From NCBI RefSeq assembly GCF_006351925.1, contig NZ_CP040924.1, forward strand, positions 2,919,001-2,983,000: DNA of 64,000 nucleotides, read 5' to 3'. Shown piece by piece: positions 25,115-35,230 of the stretch (the first letter of the stretch is position 1; each line of letters begins with the position of its first letter). Both the position numbers and the translations under genes were made by a program. The notes below the pieces were generated by a model. It was not told the origin of the DNA. It saw only the letters and a list, made by a program, of their open reading frames with translations, and did no database searches. The stretch is from Clostridium thermarum (GTDB taxonomy: Bacteria > Bacillota > Clostridia > Clostridiales > Clostridiaceae).

Positions 25115-25188
25115 TGGAGCGGGTGAAGGGAATCGAACCCTCGTAACCAGCTTGGAAGGCTGGCACTCTACCATTGAGTTACACCCGC
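25115..25188 (-). tRNA. tRNA-Gly (TCC), copy 2
   Basis: Same sequence as the gene at 24774; CCA encoded. Confidence 0.96.
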
Positions 25189-25193
25189 ATATT

Positions 25194-25268
25194 TGGAGCG
25201 GAAGACGGGATTCGAACCCGCAACTTTCACCTTGGCAAGGTGACACTCTACCATTGAGTCACTCCCGC
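25194..25268 (-). tRNA. tRNA-Gly (GCC), copy 2
   Basis: Same sequence as the gene at 24198, including the ATACTTTAATATTTTT spacer on its far side. Confidence 0.96.
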
Positions 25269-25291
25269 ATACTTTAATATTTTTAAATAAA

Positions 25292-25375
25292 TGGTGCAGA
25301 TGAAGGGAGTCGAACCCCCACGCCGTAGGCGCTAGATCCTAAGTCTAGTGCGTCTGCCAATTCCGCCACATCTGC
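25292..25375 (-). tRNA. tRNA-Leu (TAG), copy 2
   Basis: Same sequence as the gene at 24296. Confidence 0.96.
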
Positions 25376-25380
25376 ACGCA

Positions 25381-25456
25381 TGGTGGCTCACCGGGGAATC
25401 GAACCCCGGACACCATGATTAAAAGTCATGTGCTCTACCGACTGAGCTAGTGAACC
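25381..25456 (-). tRNA. tRNA-Lys (TTT), copy 2
   Basis: Same sequence as the gene at 24385. Confidence 0.96.
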
Positions 25457-25459
25457 AAA

Positions 25460-25534
25460 TGGCTGGGATAGAAGGATTCGAACCTTCGCGTACAGGAGTC
25501 AAAGTCCTGTGCCTTACCGCTTGGCGATATCCCA
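25460..25534 (-). tRNA. tRNA-Gln (TTG)
   Basis: TGGGATATCGCCAAG, anticodon loop CTTTGAC, CCA encoded. The only tRNA type present once; its place in the other repeat unit is empty. Confidence 0.95.
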
Positions 25535-25541
25535 ATAATGG

Positions 25542-25615
25542 GGTGAACGATGGGACTCGAACCCACGACAGCCAGAGCCACAATCTGGTGCTCTACCAAC
25601 TGAACTACGTCCACC
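25542..25615 (-). tRNA. tRNA-His (GTG), copy 2
   Basis: Nearly the same as the gene at 24529: differs at two positions visible in the T arm and variable region (GACTCGAACC versus GATTCGAACC, GACAGCC versus GACAACC on the plus strand). Confidence 0.95.
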
Positions 25616-25620
25616 ATAAA

Positions 25621-25696
25621 TGGTGCACCATCAGGGACTCGAACCCGGGACACCCTGATTAAGAGTCAGGTGCTCTACCAACTGAGCTAATGGTGC
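25621..25696 (-). tRNA. tRNA-Lys (CTT), copy 3
   Basis: Same mature sequence as the genes at 24610 and 24951. Confidence 0.96.
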
Positions 25697-25701
25697 GCAT
25701 A

Positions 25702-25778
<77 letters not shown>

Positions 25779-25784
25779 ATATTT

Positions 25785-25858
25785 TGGAGCGGGTGAAGGG
25801 AATCGAACCCTCGTAACCAGCTTGGAAGGCTGGCACTCTACCATTGAGTTACACCCGC
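25785..25858 (-). tRNA. tRNA-Gly (TCC), copy 3
   Basis: Same sequence as the genes at 24774 and 25115. Confidence 0.96.
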
Positions 25859-25861
25859 AGG

Positions 25862-25937
25862 TGGTCGGGGTGACAGGGATTGAACCTGCGACCTCATGGT
25901 CCCAAACCACGCGCGCTCCCATCTGCGCCACACCCCG
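25862..25937 (-). tRNA. tRNA-Pro (TGG), copy 2
   Basis: Same sequence as the gene at 24851. First gene of the array in transcription order, about 45 bp after the promoter. Confidence 0.96.
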
Positions 25938-25984
25938 TTGTCTCTGGGGTTTTGCTTTGTTGCTTTCCCCCGGCGACATAGATT

Positions 25985-26013
25985 ATTCTACACGATATAT
26001 TTATATTCGTCAA
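25985..26013 (-). promoter_or_regulatory. Promoter of the tRNA array
   Basis: TTGACG (26008-26013), a 17-bp spacer and TAGAAT (25985-25990) on the minus strand. It is the only good promoter upstream of the array. Confidence 0.85.
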
Positions 26014-26065
26014 TACTATTTTTTATTTTTTTTATTGAATTTTAATGTTGTAAAATTCAATATTG

Positions 26066-26536
26066 TCACAAAATTACTAACCAAGGGTTTATTTTGCCCT
26101 CTTTAATCTCAATCATTGCTATACTTTCAGCCCCATCTCTGCCTTCCCATGCGCTGCCGGGATTGACATACCATATTCCCTCTTCATATAGGACACTGGA
26201 CACATGGGTATGGCCGTACAAGGCCACGTGAACCTTCTCTGACTTAGCTGTCTGCTTTAATGGCCCTAGGGTTTGTTTAACCCCATAATTATGTCCATGG
26301 GTAATAAGAAACCTTTTACCTTCTATCTCTTCGATGATTTCCGACTCTACGGAAGGTACAAAGTCACAGTTTCCTTTTACATATATAGTTCTTCCTTTAA
26401 ACTTTGCTGCCAAATCTTTGGCATCTTTCACATTGTCTCCTAAATGTATCAATATATCTGCCTTTTCAATCTTCTTTAGTACATTATTTATACTATAGGT
26501 ATCCCTATGAGTATCGCTAACCACAGCTATAAGCAT
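26066..26536 (-). CDS. YfcE/MJ0936-family metallophosphoesterase
   Basis: 156 residues from ATG 26536 (MLIAVVSDTHRD), which has AAAGGAGGAGTAGA upstream; the longer frame to 26557 includes this ribosome binding site as coding and is rejected. All metal-binding motifs are present: SDTH, HLGDNVKD, VKGNCD, LITHGH and LYGHTH. The family hydrolyses phosphodiesters with two metal ions; the substrate is unknown. It is the last gene of the rph-rdgB-phosphoesterase operon and starts 28 bp after rdgB. Confidence 0.92.
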   Translation of the reverse strand: MLIAVVSDTHRDTYSINNVLKKIEKADILIHLGDNVKDAKDLAAKFKGRTIYVKGNCDFVPSVESEIIEEIEGKRFLITHGHNYGVKQTLGPLKQTAKSEKVHVALYGHTHVSSVLYEEGIWYVNPGSAWEGRDGAESIAMIEIKEGKINPWLVIL

Positions 26537-26563
26537 TCTACTCCTCCTTTGATACAAAACAAA

Positions 26564-27169
26564 TCAGATCAACCCAATAAGTTCTGCCTTAAGCTTTTGC
26601 AAGGCTCTTCCTCTGTGGCTGATGACATTTTTCTCTTCCCGGCTAACTTCCGCAAAGGTCTTGCCGTATTCTTTGACATAGAATAGGGGATCATATCCAA
26701 AGCCATCCTTACCATATTCTTTGTCGGTAATAAAGCCCTCTACCTCCCCCTGGACCTTAAGTACCTTTTCATCATTGACAATCAGCACTAAGGCGCAAAT
26801 AAATCTTGCCTTTCTTTCCTCAAAGGGTACACCTTGAAGCTCAGCCAGCAATTTTTCGTTGTTCTTTTTACTGTTTCCATGGTGGCCGGCGTATCTTGCA
26901 GAATACACTCCCGGCGCTCCCTTTAGGATATCCACGGCTAATCCGGAATCATCGGATATAACCATGTAATCCTCCTTGTTAGTCAGCATATCATAAATCG
27001 CCTTAGCCTTAATATATGCATTTTCCATAAAGGTGGTTCCATTCTCTTCTACCTCCACCTCTATGCCGGCATCCTTAAGGCCAACAACCTCTATGCCAAT
27101 ATGCTTTAATATCTCTTTAAATTCTCCTATCTTATGTTCATTATTACTTGCAACCAGTAGTTTTTTCAA
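26564..27169 (-). CDS. rdgB: XTP/dITP diphosphatase (RdgB/HAM1)
   Basis: 201 residues from a TTG start at 27169, four bases after the rph stop. The N-terminal [18 protein letters not shown] and central [22 protein letters not shown], and [10 protein letters not shown] and [10 protein letters not shown] are the family motifs. It removes non-canonical purine nucleotides (XTP, dITP) by releasing pyrophosphate. The rph-rdgB-phosphoesterase order is common in clostridia and bacilli. Confidence 0.95.
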   Translation of the reverse strand: MKKLLVASNNEHKIGEFKEILKHIGIEVVGLKDAGIEVEVEENGTTFMENAYIKAKAIYDMLTNKEDYMVISDDSGLAVDILKGAPGVYSARYAGHHGNSKKNNEKLLAELQGVPFEERKARFICALVLIVNDEKVLKVQGEVEGFITDKEYGKDGFGYDPLFYVKEYGKTFAEVSREEKNVISHRGRALQKLKAELIGLI

Positions 27170-27172
27170 TTT

Positions 27173-27916
27173 CTATTCCCCCGTTCCAATCCAAAGTGAA
27201 TCCATCTTCAGTGTATTCTTTTGCATCTGAATAATCTGCTTGTTACCTTTCTCAGCTAAAGCTAACAGTTCATCTAAATCAGCTCGTGTGAAGGGGTGTT
27301 CCTCTCCTGTACCTTGAACTTCTATAAATTGCCCCTCATCGGTCATAACTACATTCATATCTACCACAGCCCTGGAGTCTTCTTCATAGCATAGGTCCAA
27401 AAGCTTGCTGTCCTCTACAATTCCTACACTGATAGCACTGACAAAGTTTCTCAGCGGATATTTGGAAAATGGGGTTACCTTATGAATCTTATTCACCGCA
27501 TCCACCAAGGCTATGAAGGCACCGTTGATAGATGTGGTTCTGGTGCCCCCGTCAGCTTGTATAACATCACAGTCTATCCAGATAGTCCTCTCACCCAGGG
27601 CCTTTAAATCCACTACAGATCTTAGGGAACGTCCTATCAATCTTTGTATTTCCATAGTTCTACCATCAACCTTCAGCTTGGAAATATCTCTGGGCTTTCT
27701 TGTCTGGGTAGACCTTGGCAGCATATTGTACTCACAGGTTATCCAGCCCTCTCCGGTACCCTTTAAAAATGGAGGCACCTTATCTTCTATGGAGGCAGTA
27801 CACAATACTTTTGTATCACCGAACTCTATTAAAACAGAACCCTCTGCATATTTTGTATAATCTCTTGTTATCTTAATGCTTCTTAGAGCATCATTTTTTC
27901 TTCCATCTATTCTCAT
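27173..27916 (-). CDS. rph: Ribonuclease PH
   Basis: 247 residues. [20 protein letters not shown] and [16 protein letters not shown] open the protein; [19 protein letters not shown] and [19 protein letters not shown] carry the phosphate- and metal-binding residues. It trims the 3' ends of tRNAs by phosphorolysis. GGAGAGATAGG precedes ATG 27916. It is the first gene of the operon with rdgB and lies about 45 kb-scale core region next to the tRNA array, a fitting but probably coincidental neighbour. Confidence 0.96.
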   Translation of the reverse strand: MRIDGRKNDALRSIKITRDYTKYAEGSVLIEFGDTKVLCTASIEDKVPPFLKGTGEGWITCEYNMLPRSTQTRKPRDISKLKVDGRTMEIQRLIGRSLRSVVDLKALGERTIWIDCDVIQADGGTRTTSINGAFIALVDAVNKIHKVTPFSKYPLRNFVSAISVGIVEDSKLLDLCYEEDSRAVVDMNVVMTDEGQFIEVQGTGEEHPFTRADLDELLALAEKGNKQIIQMQKNTLKMDSLWIGTGE

Positions 27917-27941
27917 TCCTATCTCTCCTTATAAACAGATA

Positions 27942-28916
27942 TTATAAATTAAATAATTCATCTCTTTGCGGCGGTGGAACCTCCTGTTCAACACCTTCTT
28001 TAACAAGTATACCACTGCCTTCTGTAATTTTACCTATTACAGCTGCATTTATACCCTTCTGTTGAAGGGCCTTTACAAGCCTTTCGCCCTGCTGCATTGT
28101 TATAAGCATGCTGCCTGAGGAAATAAGCTTTAAGGGATCTAGATTAAAGCTGCTGCAGATTTTCTTTGTAACCTCCTTTATGGGGATCTTTTCTTCAAAG
28201 ACCCTAAAGCCTACCTGAGAAGCCTTAGCCATTTCCCAAAGTGCTCCCAACAGCCCCCCCTCCGTTATATCATGCATGGAGTTAACTCCAAGCTCTCCTG
28301 CAAGCTTTCCTTCTTCCAATACGCTAAGATAGTCTGTAAAGCCTTTTGCCTCGATAATCTCAGCTTCGGTGAGAAACTCCTGTACCTTTTGCTCATGGTC
28401 GTTGACGATTATGGAAGTCCCCTCCAAGGCCATGAACTTTGTTACTACTATATCGTCTCCAACCTTTGCCCCTGAAGTGGCCACAGAGGTTCCGGCCTTC
28501 CCCTTGCCTATTATAGTGCAGGAAACAATCATCTTGTTAACTGCCGAGGTTACCTCTGTATGTCCCCCCATGACTTCTATATTAAGTCTAGCAGCTTCCT
28601 CACCAATTTCCTGCATAAGAGCCTTTATTTCCTCAAGAGTGGTTCCCTCCGGAGCCAAAATTGTAACCATAATTCCAATGGGTTCTACTCCGCTGGAAGC
28701 AATATCATTACAATTGATATTCACAGCAAGCTTCCCAATATTCTTTCCGGCGCCGGTAATTGGGTCCGTTGAAATAACACAATCATAGTCGCCGAAATTT
28801 ATAACAGCACAATCTTCTCCAATGCCGCTGTGCAGGACTACCTCTTCCCTCTGAAAACCTCTATTTTCATCAATAAGTTCCTTTAAATCCTCCCAATTCA
28901 GTTTTCCGGGTTTCAT
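27942..28916 (-). CDS. AIR synthase-related protein (PurM/HypE-like fold)
   Basis: 324 residues from ATG 28916 (MKPGKLNWEDLKELI) with AGAAGGTGATAATA upstream; the in-frame ATG at 28949 lacks this. N-terminal AIRS domain: GIGEDCAVINFGDYDCVIST, VNINCNDIASSGVEP and EVMGGHTEVT. C-terminal domain: GVNSMHDITEGGLLGALWE, with the ATP-binding pattern of the PurM/HypE/SelD/ThiL superfamily. HypE is the maturation factor that makes the cyanide ligand of NiFe hydrogenase, but the HypE C-terminal PRIC tail is absent (it ends PPPQRDELFNL). The substrate is therefore unknown. It is 26 bp upstream of rph. Confidence 0.85.
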   Translation of the reverse strand: MKPGKLNWEDLKELIDENRGFQREEVVLHSGIGEDCAVINFGDYDCVISTDPITGAGKNIGKLAVNINCNDIASSGVEPIGIMVTILAPEGTTLEEIKALMQEIGEEAARLNIEVMGGHTEVTSAVNKMIVSCTIIGKGKAGTSVATSGAKVGDDIVVTKFMALEGTSIIVNDHEQKVQEFLTEAEIIEAKGFTDYLSVLEEGKLAGELGVNSMHDITEGGLLGALWEMAKASQVGFRVFEEKIPIKEVTKKICSSFNLDPLKLISSGSMLITMQQGERLVKALQQKGINAAVIGKITEGSGILVKEGVEQEVPPPQRDELFNL

Positions 28917-29077
28917 TATTATCACCTTCTCTATTTTATCAATGGACAATTGAAAATTTGGGATGCCTTTTTTCAGTAAGCTGAAAAAATCCTTTAAAAT
29001 AAAATTTATTTTTTAGCACTATTTTACTATATATTTCATATTATTTATATAAGGATTATTTTATGAGGTGAAGTAAT

Positions 29078-30460
29078 TTGAAATATATAGGTCCTTTTCT
29101 TAGAATTAATACTATGGATATAAATAATATAGAAAAACAATTATTATATTTTTCAAGAGAATCCTTTAAACATATACTCTTTAATTCAAGATGCGGTGTG
29201 ACCAGTAACCTTCAGCAACTTAAACTTAAAAATCTTCCCAATCTTGATAGTAACATATTTAGAAAAATTTCTCCACTTTTGTGCATATATAAGAAAGCTA
29301 ATCCTAAACTTAATGTAGCCAAGGATTCCCTAACCTGGGATGAAGACACCTTCAAGAAGGAGGTGAATGTCAGCAGTAATATCTTTATGAACTTAATGTT
29401 AATGGACCTCAGCAATTATTATCATCAGTTCGAAAATTTAGATGCTAATCTCTATGCACTTAGCAAAATATACTCTCAGTTGGCAATAAAACAGTTAGAC
29501 TTCTTCTCCTCCTATCTAAGAAGTGCTGACGGAGTTTTTGTAGACAAGAAGGACTGCTCTGAAGATGAAGAGCATTTAGACTTTGTAGATAAGGAAAAGA
29601 AATTTAAATTTTCTGATCAAGCCCTCTGCATGGCTGCCTATTATAAGGTTTCAAATCTTCCGGACAACGCCGATGCTGAAGCCTACAAGAGTTTCTCCTT
29701 AGACATACTTAACATGCTGATAAGCTATAAAGATCAGCTTTATGATTTATCCCTGGAAGAGATAAACAGACTATGTTTAGCCTTTAATGTATTTTACGAG
29801 GAAAATAAAAACGAAGAAGCTAAGTACATGCTTATGGATCTTTATGATTTACTTATTGATAGAACTAGTGAAAGTCTTGAAGAAAACTCAAACATAAAAA
29901 TTGACAACCTATGTATGGCCTATATAAACCTGGATTGTGCCCATGACAGCTTAGGCCTGTTGAAGTTTGAGGAAGAGAGGGATAAAATTCTTCAGATTTT
30001 GAACTCCTATTATGACACGGAAAAAGGTATATTTATTAAAAACACTGAGAAAAAAGATGTAGACTTTTCCTCCCAAGAGGTAGTACTCTACACCCTCTGC
30101 CAGCTTATAAATTTAAAGAACCATGCTGATTCAGGAACTTCTATTATAACAGATGTTTATAAGAGGCAGCTTATTAACTCCGGTTTAATCTTAAGTTGGC
30201 CCGATACTCCAAGTTTGGATAGCCCCGAAAGGTACAGAAACTTTACCAATAAGTCTGAAGACTTGCTGGAGGATGACTATTTCAGGATGCCTTCTATTCC
30301 CACTCCGGAAAGCAGCCAACTGGCCCCTATTTTCATTAAAAATATCAGCTACAATAAAAAGAAGGATGCCTTTGAACAAAGTAAAAATACCTTTGACAGC
30401 AGTAAAAACATGCCTTTGCTTTATTTAATTCAATACACCTTAAATAGGAAAGGAGCCTAA
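29078..30460 (+). CDS. Uncharacterised clostridial protein, helical-repeat type
   Basis: 460 residues from TTG 29078 with GAGGTGAAGTAA upstream. Almost all helix-forming sequence, acidic, without signal peptide or membrane segment, so cytosolic. SSQEVVLYTLCQLINLK and NADAEAYKSFSLDILNMLIS look like repeated alpha-helical pairs, as in alpha/alpha-toroid or TPR-like folds, but I recognise no family. It is alone on the plus strand between minus-strand genes and ends in a shared bidirectional terminator. Confidence 0.7.
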   Translation: MKYIGPFLRINTMDINNIEKQLLYFSRESFKHILFNSRCGVTSNLQQLKLKNLPNLDSNIFRKISPLLCIYKKANPKLNVAKDSLTWDEDTFKKEVNVSSNIFMNLMLMDLSNYYHQFENLDANLYALSKIYSQLAIKQLDFFSSYLRSADGVFVDKKDCSEDEEHLDFVDKEKKFKFSDQALCMAAYYKVSNLPDNADAEAYKSFSLDILNMLISYKDQLYDLSLEEINRLCLAFNVFYEENKNEEAKYMLMDLYDLLIDRTSESLEENSNIKIDNLCMAYINLDCAHDSLGLLKFEEERDKILQILNSYYDTEKGIFIKNTEKKDVDFSSQEVVLYTLCQLINLKNHADSGTSIITDVYKRQLINSGLILSWPDTPSLDSPERYRNFTNKSEDLLEDDYFRMPSIPTPESSQLAPIFIKNISYNKKKDAFEQSKNTFDSSKNMPLLYLIQYTLNRKGA

Positions 30461-30474
30461 TATATGGCTCCTTT
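30449..30474. terminator. Bidirectional terminator between converging genes
   Basis: AAAGGAGCC-TAATATAT-GGCTCCTTT; it overlaps the stop codons of both converging genes. Confidence 0.75.
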
Positions 30475-31876
30475 ATTCTTGATATACCTTATTTAAAACA
30501 ATATTATCAAAGGCGTCTATTTCTATACCCTCTATATAATTATTTTTTAATATCACATCTGAAGCTTTGAAAAGGGGATAAACTAGATACTCTTTTCTGT
30601 TTTTTTCAATATATTCTTCTCCAAAGTTGCCTTTAAATCTTTGCAGCAGCATATCATAATTTCCGGTTGAAACTTCCTCCTTAAGCTGCTCATCCGCTAA
30701 TAACTTAATGTTTAATGTAATTCCTGCCTTCTCCTTTAATTGCTTACTAAGTTCCTTGCATATTCTCTTATTTAAATCATCCTTTTCAGCTAATAGGGTT
30801 AAGGTCTTTTTTTCTTTATCATCACCATCTGAATTTTTGTTGTCAGCTCCATCTTCCTCTATAGAATCATAAAGTTTTATTACTTTAAATAGGCCATATT
30901 TTTTAGGATTAAATTCTTTCAGCCCTTCTTTCCTCAGCTGGTCTACATCTATGGCGCAGATGATTTTCTTTCTTAGTCTTATAGCACTTTCTGTTGCTGC
31001 TAACTTTGGATTAAAGCTTAAAACTAATGAATCCTTACTATTAATTATTATTGCATTATCACTGGAAACTACCCGCTCTATCTCATTTATAGGCGGATTC
31101 CACAGTATATCCAATTTATCGCTTTCAAGCTCTGCCAAGGCTTCTTCCTTGCTTTTATCGGTGATAATAAGAAATTTCTCATCGGTGACATAATCCTTTT
31201 TCCAATAGTTTTCGTTCTTGGTCAAGCTTATTCCCTTATTATCTATATTTTCAATTACAAAGGGGCCGCTATACAGTATTTCCTTATACATGTCCTTCCA
31301 TAGTCTCAGCTTGCTGACACTTTTCCTTAAAGTATATCTGGGCTCGCAGAGAACTTCCAGCAACTGAGGATATTCGTAGGCTAGTTTTATTTCAAGTTTA
31401 TTTTTATCTACAGCCTTTATTCCAACATCCTTGAAATTTATCTTTCCTTTATAATAGTCCTCTGCACCGGCAATGGGAAATAACTCGCTGGCCATGGGAT
31501 CTTCTGCCTTAGCAGACAGTATGTACTTAAAGAATACTATAAAGTCATCTGCAGAAATAGGTGTTCCATCATTCCATTTTGCGTCCTCACGAAGACTGAA
31601 ACTATATTCAAGGCCATCATCACTTATAGTCCACTCCTCAGCCAGCCCTTCTGTAATCTCTCTGTCCCTGTTCATATGTAATAGACCCTCAAAGAGGCAG
31701 GTGTAAATTCCTTCATAATTATTTGTGTCAACCTCTGGCATGTCTAGTTCTAACGGTAATTCACCGAAGTTACATATTATATAGTCCTTACTTTGAGGGC
31801 TGATATGCCTTTTCTCTATTACACAACCCGTAAGCATGAATATTGCAACAACTAACATATATATAAGCTTTTTCAT
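30473..31876 (-). CDS. Peptide/solute-binding lipoprotein (SBP_bac_5)
   Basis: 467 residues. The signal peptide MKKLIYMLVVAIFMLTGC ends in a lipobox with Cys18. The SBP_bac_5 fold is shown by YEGIYTCLFEGLLHMNRDRE, LAEEWTISDDGLEYSFSLRE and WNDGTPISADDFIVFFKY. The C-terminal part is shorter than in OppA (usually above 520 residues) and contains an acidic low-complexity stretch DNKNSDGDDKEKK near 345. No permease or ATPase gene is adjacent, so it is an orphan binding protein, anchored outside the membrane. The second copy of this type is at 46853. Confidence 0.85.
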   Translation of the reverse strand: MKKLIYMLVVAIFMLTGCVIEKRHISPQSKDYIICNFGELPLELDMPEVDTNNYEGIYTCLFEGLLHMNRDREITEGLAEEWTISDDGLEYSFSLREDAKWNDGTPISADDFIVFFKYILSAKAEDPMASELFPIAGAEDYYKGKINFKDVGIKAVDKNKLEIKLAYEYPQLLEVLCEPRYTLRKSVSKLRLWKDMYKEILYSGPFVIENIDNKGISLTKNENYWKKDYVTDEKFLIITDKSKEEALAELESDKLDILWNPPINEIERVVSSDNAIIINSKDSLVLSFNPKLAATESAIRLRKKIICAIDVDQLRKEGLKEFNPKKYGLFKVIKLYDSIEEDGADNKNSDGDDKEKKTLTLLAEKDDLNKRICKELSKQLKEKAGITLNIKLLADEQLKEEVSTGNYDMLLQRFKGNFGEEYIEKNRKEYLVYPLFKASDVILKNNYIEGIEIDAFDNIVLNKVYQE

Positions 31877-31925
31877 AGCGGTCTCCTTTATCTCTATATA
31901 TCCCTATAGTAAATTCTTAACAAAT

Positions 31926-31952
31926 AAGGTGCATAATAAACATATGCACCTT
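31926..31952 (-). terminator. Hairpin after the gene at 31959
   Basis: AAGGTGCATA and TATGCACCTT form a perfect 10-bp stem; on the minus strand ATTTGTT follows. Confidence 0.7.
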
Positions 31953-31958
31953 CATTAT

Positions 31959-32438
31959 TTAGGATAAATACTTGTACAATTTTAAGGTTTTTTCTTTAAG
32001 GATTTCCTCAGACCTTCTGCTCCATCCTAACTGACCTCTTCCAAACCTTGTCATATCCTCTAACTTTACCTTATTATCTGATCTTAATCTTCTTCTATAA
32101 CTATTAATTATCTTCTGCTCAAAAACACCGCTAGTAATATATACACCTTTATTTATCCCATGTCTCTTTAGCATATCTAAAAATCGCTCATAATCTCCCA
32201 TAAAAACCGTCGCCGTCTTATGGAACTTTATTATCAGCGCTTTCCTTCCCCGGTAAAGCTTTATCTCCAATACACCGGCATTTTTCAGTAAAATCTCATG
32301 TTGAATACCAAACTTCCAGCAGCCTTTAGTAAGGGACAAATAAAAAGTATCAACTTTCAAATTATTAATTATTTTTTTCAGTCTTATTATCTCTTTTTTT
32401 CTTACAGCACAATAAAAATTATCTACAACAGAAATCAA
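31959..32438 (-). CDS. Hypothetical protein, possibly restriction-endonuclease-like fold
   Basis: 159 residues from a TTG start at 32438 with GGGTGGGGAG upstream. Basic protein. The segment KALIIKFHKTATVFMGDYER then INKGVYITSGVFEQKIINSY resembles the middle strands of Mrr-like nuclease folds, where a later strand carries x-I-T-S-x-F. A full D-(E/Q)-x-K catalytic set is not clear, so the assignment is weak. No partner gene lies nearby. Confidence 0.5.
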   Translation of the reverse strand: MISVVDNFYCAVRKKEIIRLKKIINNLKVDTFYLSLTKGCWKFGIQHEILLKNAGVLEIKLYRGRKALIIKFHKTATVFMGDYERFLDMLKRHGINKGVYITSGVFEQKIINSYRRRLRSDNKVKLEDMTRFGRGQLGWSRRSEEILKEKTLKLYKYLS

Positions 32439-32544
32439 TACTCCCCACCCTCATAGGTTTTTATAATAATATAATACTATATAATATTAGTAAATTATAT
32501 GAGTAATCTTTTAATATAAATAGTAAATTTTAAAAATATAAAAT

Positions 32545-32573
32545 TTGAAGCAATGATGTACTTATGTTATAAT
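32545..32573 (+). promoter_or_regulatory. Consensus promoter
   Basis: TTGAAG (32545-32550), a 17-bp spacer and TATAAT (32568-32573). The -10 ends only 14 bp before the ATG at 32588, so the transcript would have a leader of fewer than 10 bases to that ATG. Confidence 0.8.
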
Positions 32574-32587
32574 ATTTCTGTAAAAAT

Positions 32588-32851
32588 ATGAAATATGTGG
32601 AGGCACAACCCTATGCTATTATTTTTAGAAATTATGGTGCTGTATTTATGGTAACCTTAATGTTTGTTGCCATATGGGGCTTTATAAGCCTTAATCAAAT
32701 GCTGGGACAGATGAAATATAATAATTATTTGCTTGAAAAGCTAACCCAAAATGTACACATGCTTGCTGCTAAAGATTCCGCAGAAACATGCATAAGTAAT
32801 TCTTCACAAGAAAAAGAAAAAAACACTGAACTATCCAAATATAAAAAATAG
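32588..32851 (+). CDS. Small single-pass membrane protein
   Basis: Up to 87 residues. One hydrophobic segment, FMVTLMFVAIWGFISLNQML, is followed by a charged, coiled-coil-like tail with NNYLLEKLTQ. The start is unclear: ATG 32588 is almost leaderless; GTGGAGG at 32597-32603 points to an ATG in another frame (13 codons) or to an ATT start near 32618 in this frame; ATG 32648 is also possible. It ends in a bidirectional terminator. No family recognised. Confidence 0.5.
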   Translation: MKYVEAQPYAIIFRNYGAVFMVTLMFVAIWGFISLNQMLGQMKYNNYLLEKLTQNVHMLAAKDSAETCISNSSQEKEKNTELSKYKK

Positions 32852-32881
32852 GACTCCTAAAAACTTAGGAGTCCTATTTTT
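32844..32881. terminator. Bidirectional terminator
   Basis: AAAAATAGGACTCCTAA and TTAGGAGTCCTATTTTT pair over 17 bp around AAAC, between converging genes. Confidence 0.92.
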
Positions 32882-32922
32882 CTAACTCTCTGACATCTGA
32901 TTACTGATATCCCACCTCTGTT

Positions 32923-33195
32923 CTACCATACATCTCCATAAACCATAAAAAACACTGTTCCCAAAGCAAATATAAGACATATGCTGGAGTATGCCCATCT
33001 TCTTTTTCCTGAGCTAATATTATACATTTTTAAAGCCCATACCAGCATTGTACAGAATAGAGAAATCTGCAGTACTTTGTATGTATTGAAGTATTTTACA
33101 TAACTTAGATTATATGTTGTGAGCCAGGTACATACAAGTGCAAAAATTGTGATTACTACAAGTATCCACCCTAAAAAATCAACTGTTTTTCTCAC
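32923..33195 (-). CDS. Small integral membrane protein, three helices
   Basis: 90 residues; GGAGGGATTTGAG precedes the ATG. Three hydrophobic segments (about 7-27, 38-58, 68-86) separated by short polar loops such as NISSGKRRW. No family recognised. It lies 22 bp upstream of nothing on its own strand except the ligA-distal end, since ligA stops at 33218 on the same strand and precedes it; it is probably the last gene of the pcrA-ligA transcript. Confidence 0.65.
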   Translation of the reverse strand: MRKTVDFLGWILVVITIFALVCTWLTTYNLSYVKYFNTYKVLQISLFCTMLVWALKMYNISSGKRRWAYSSICLIFALGTVFFMVYGDVW

Positions 33196-33217
33196 TCAAA
33201 TCCCTCCATAACAGAAT

Positions 33218-35230
<2,013 letters not shown>

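Noticed and set aside
27942..28916. HypE hydrogenase maturation factor
   Set aside because: The fold is right but the C-terminal cysteine tail of HypE is absent and other hyp genes are not nearby.
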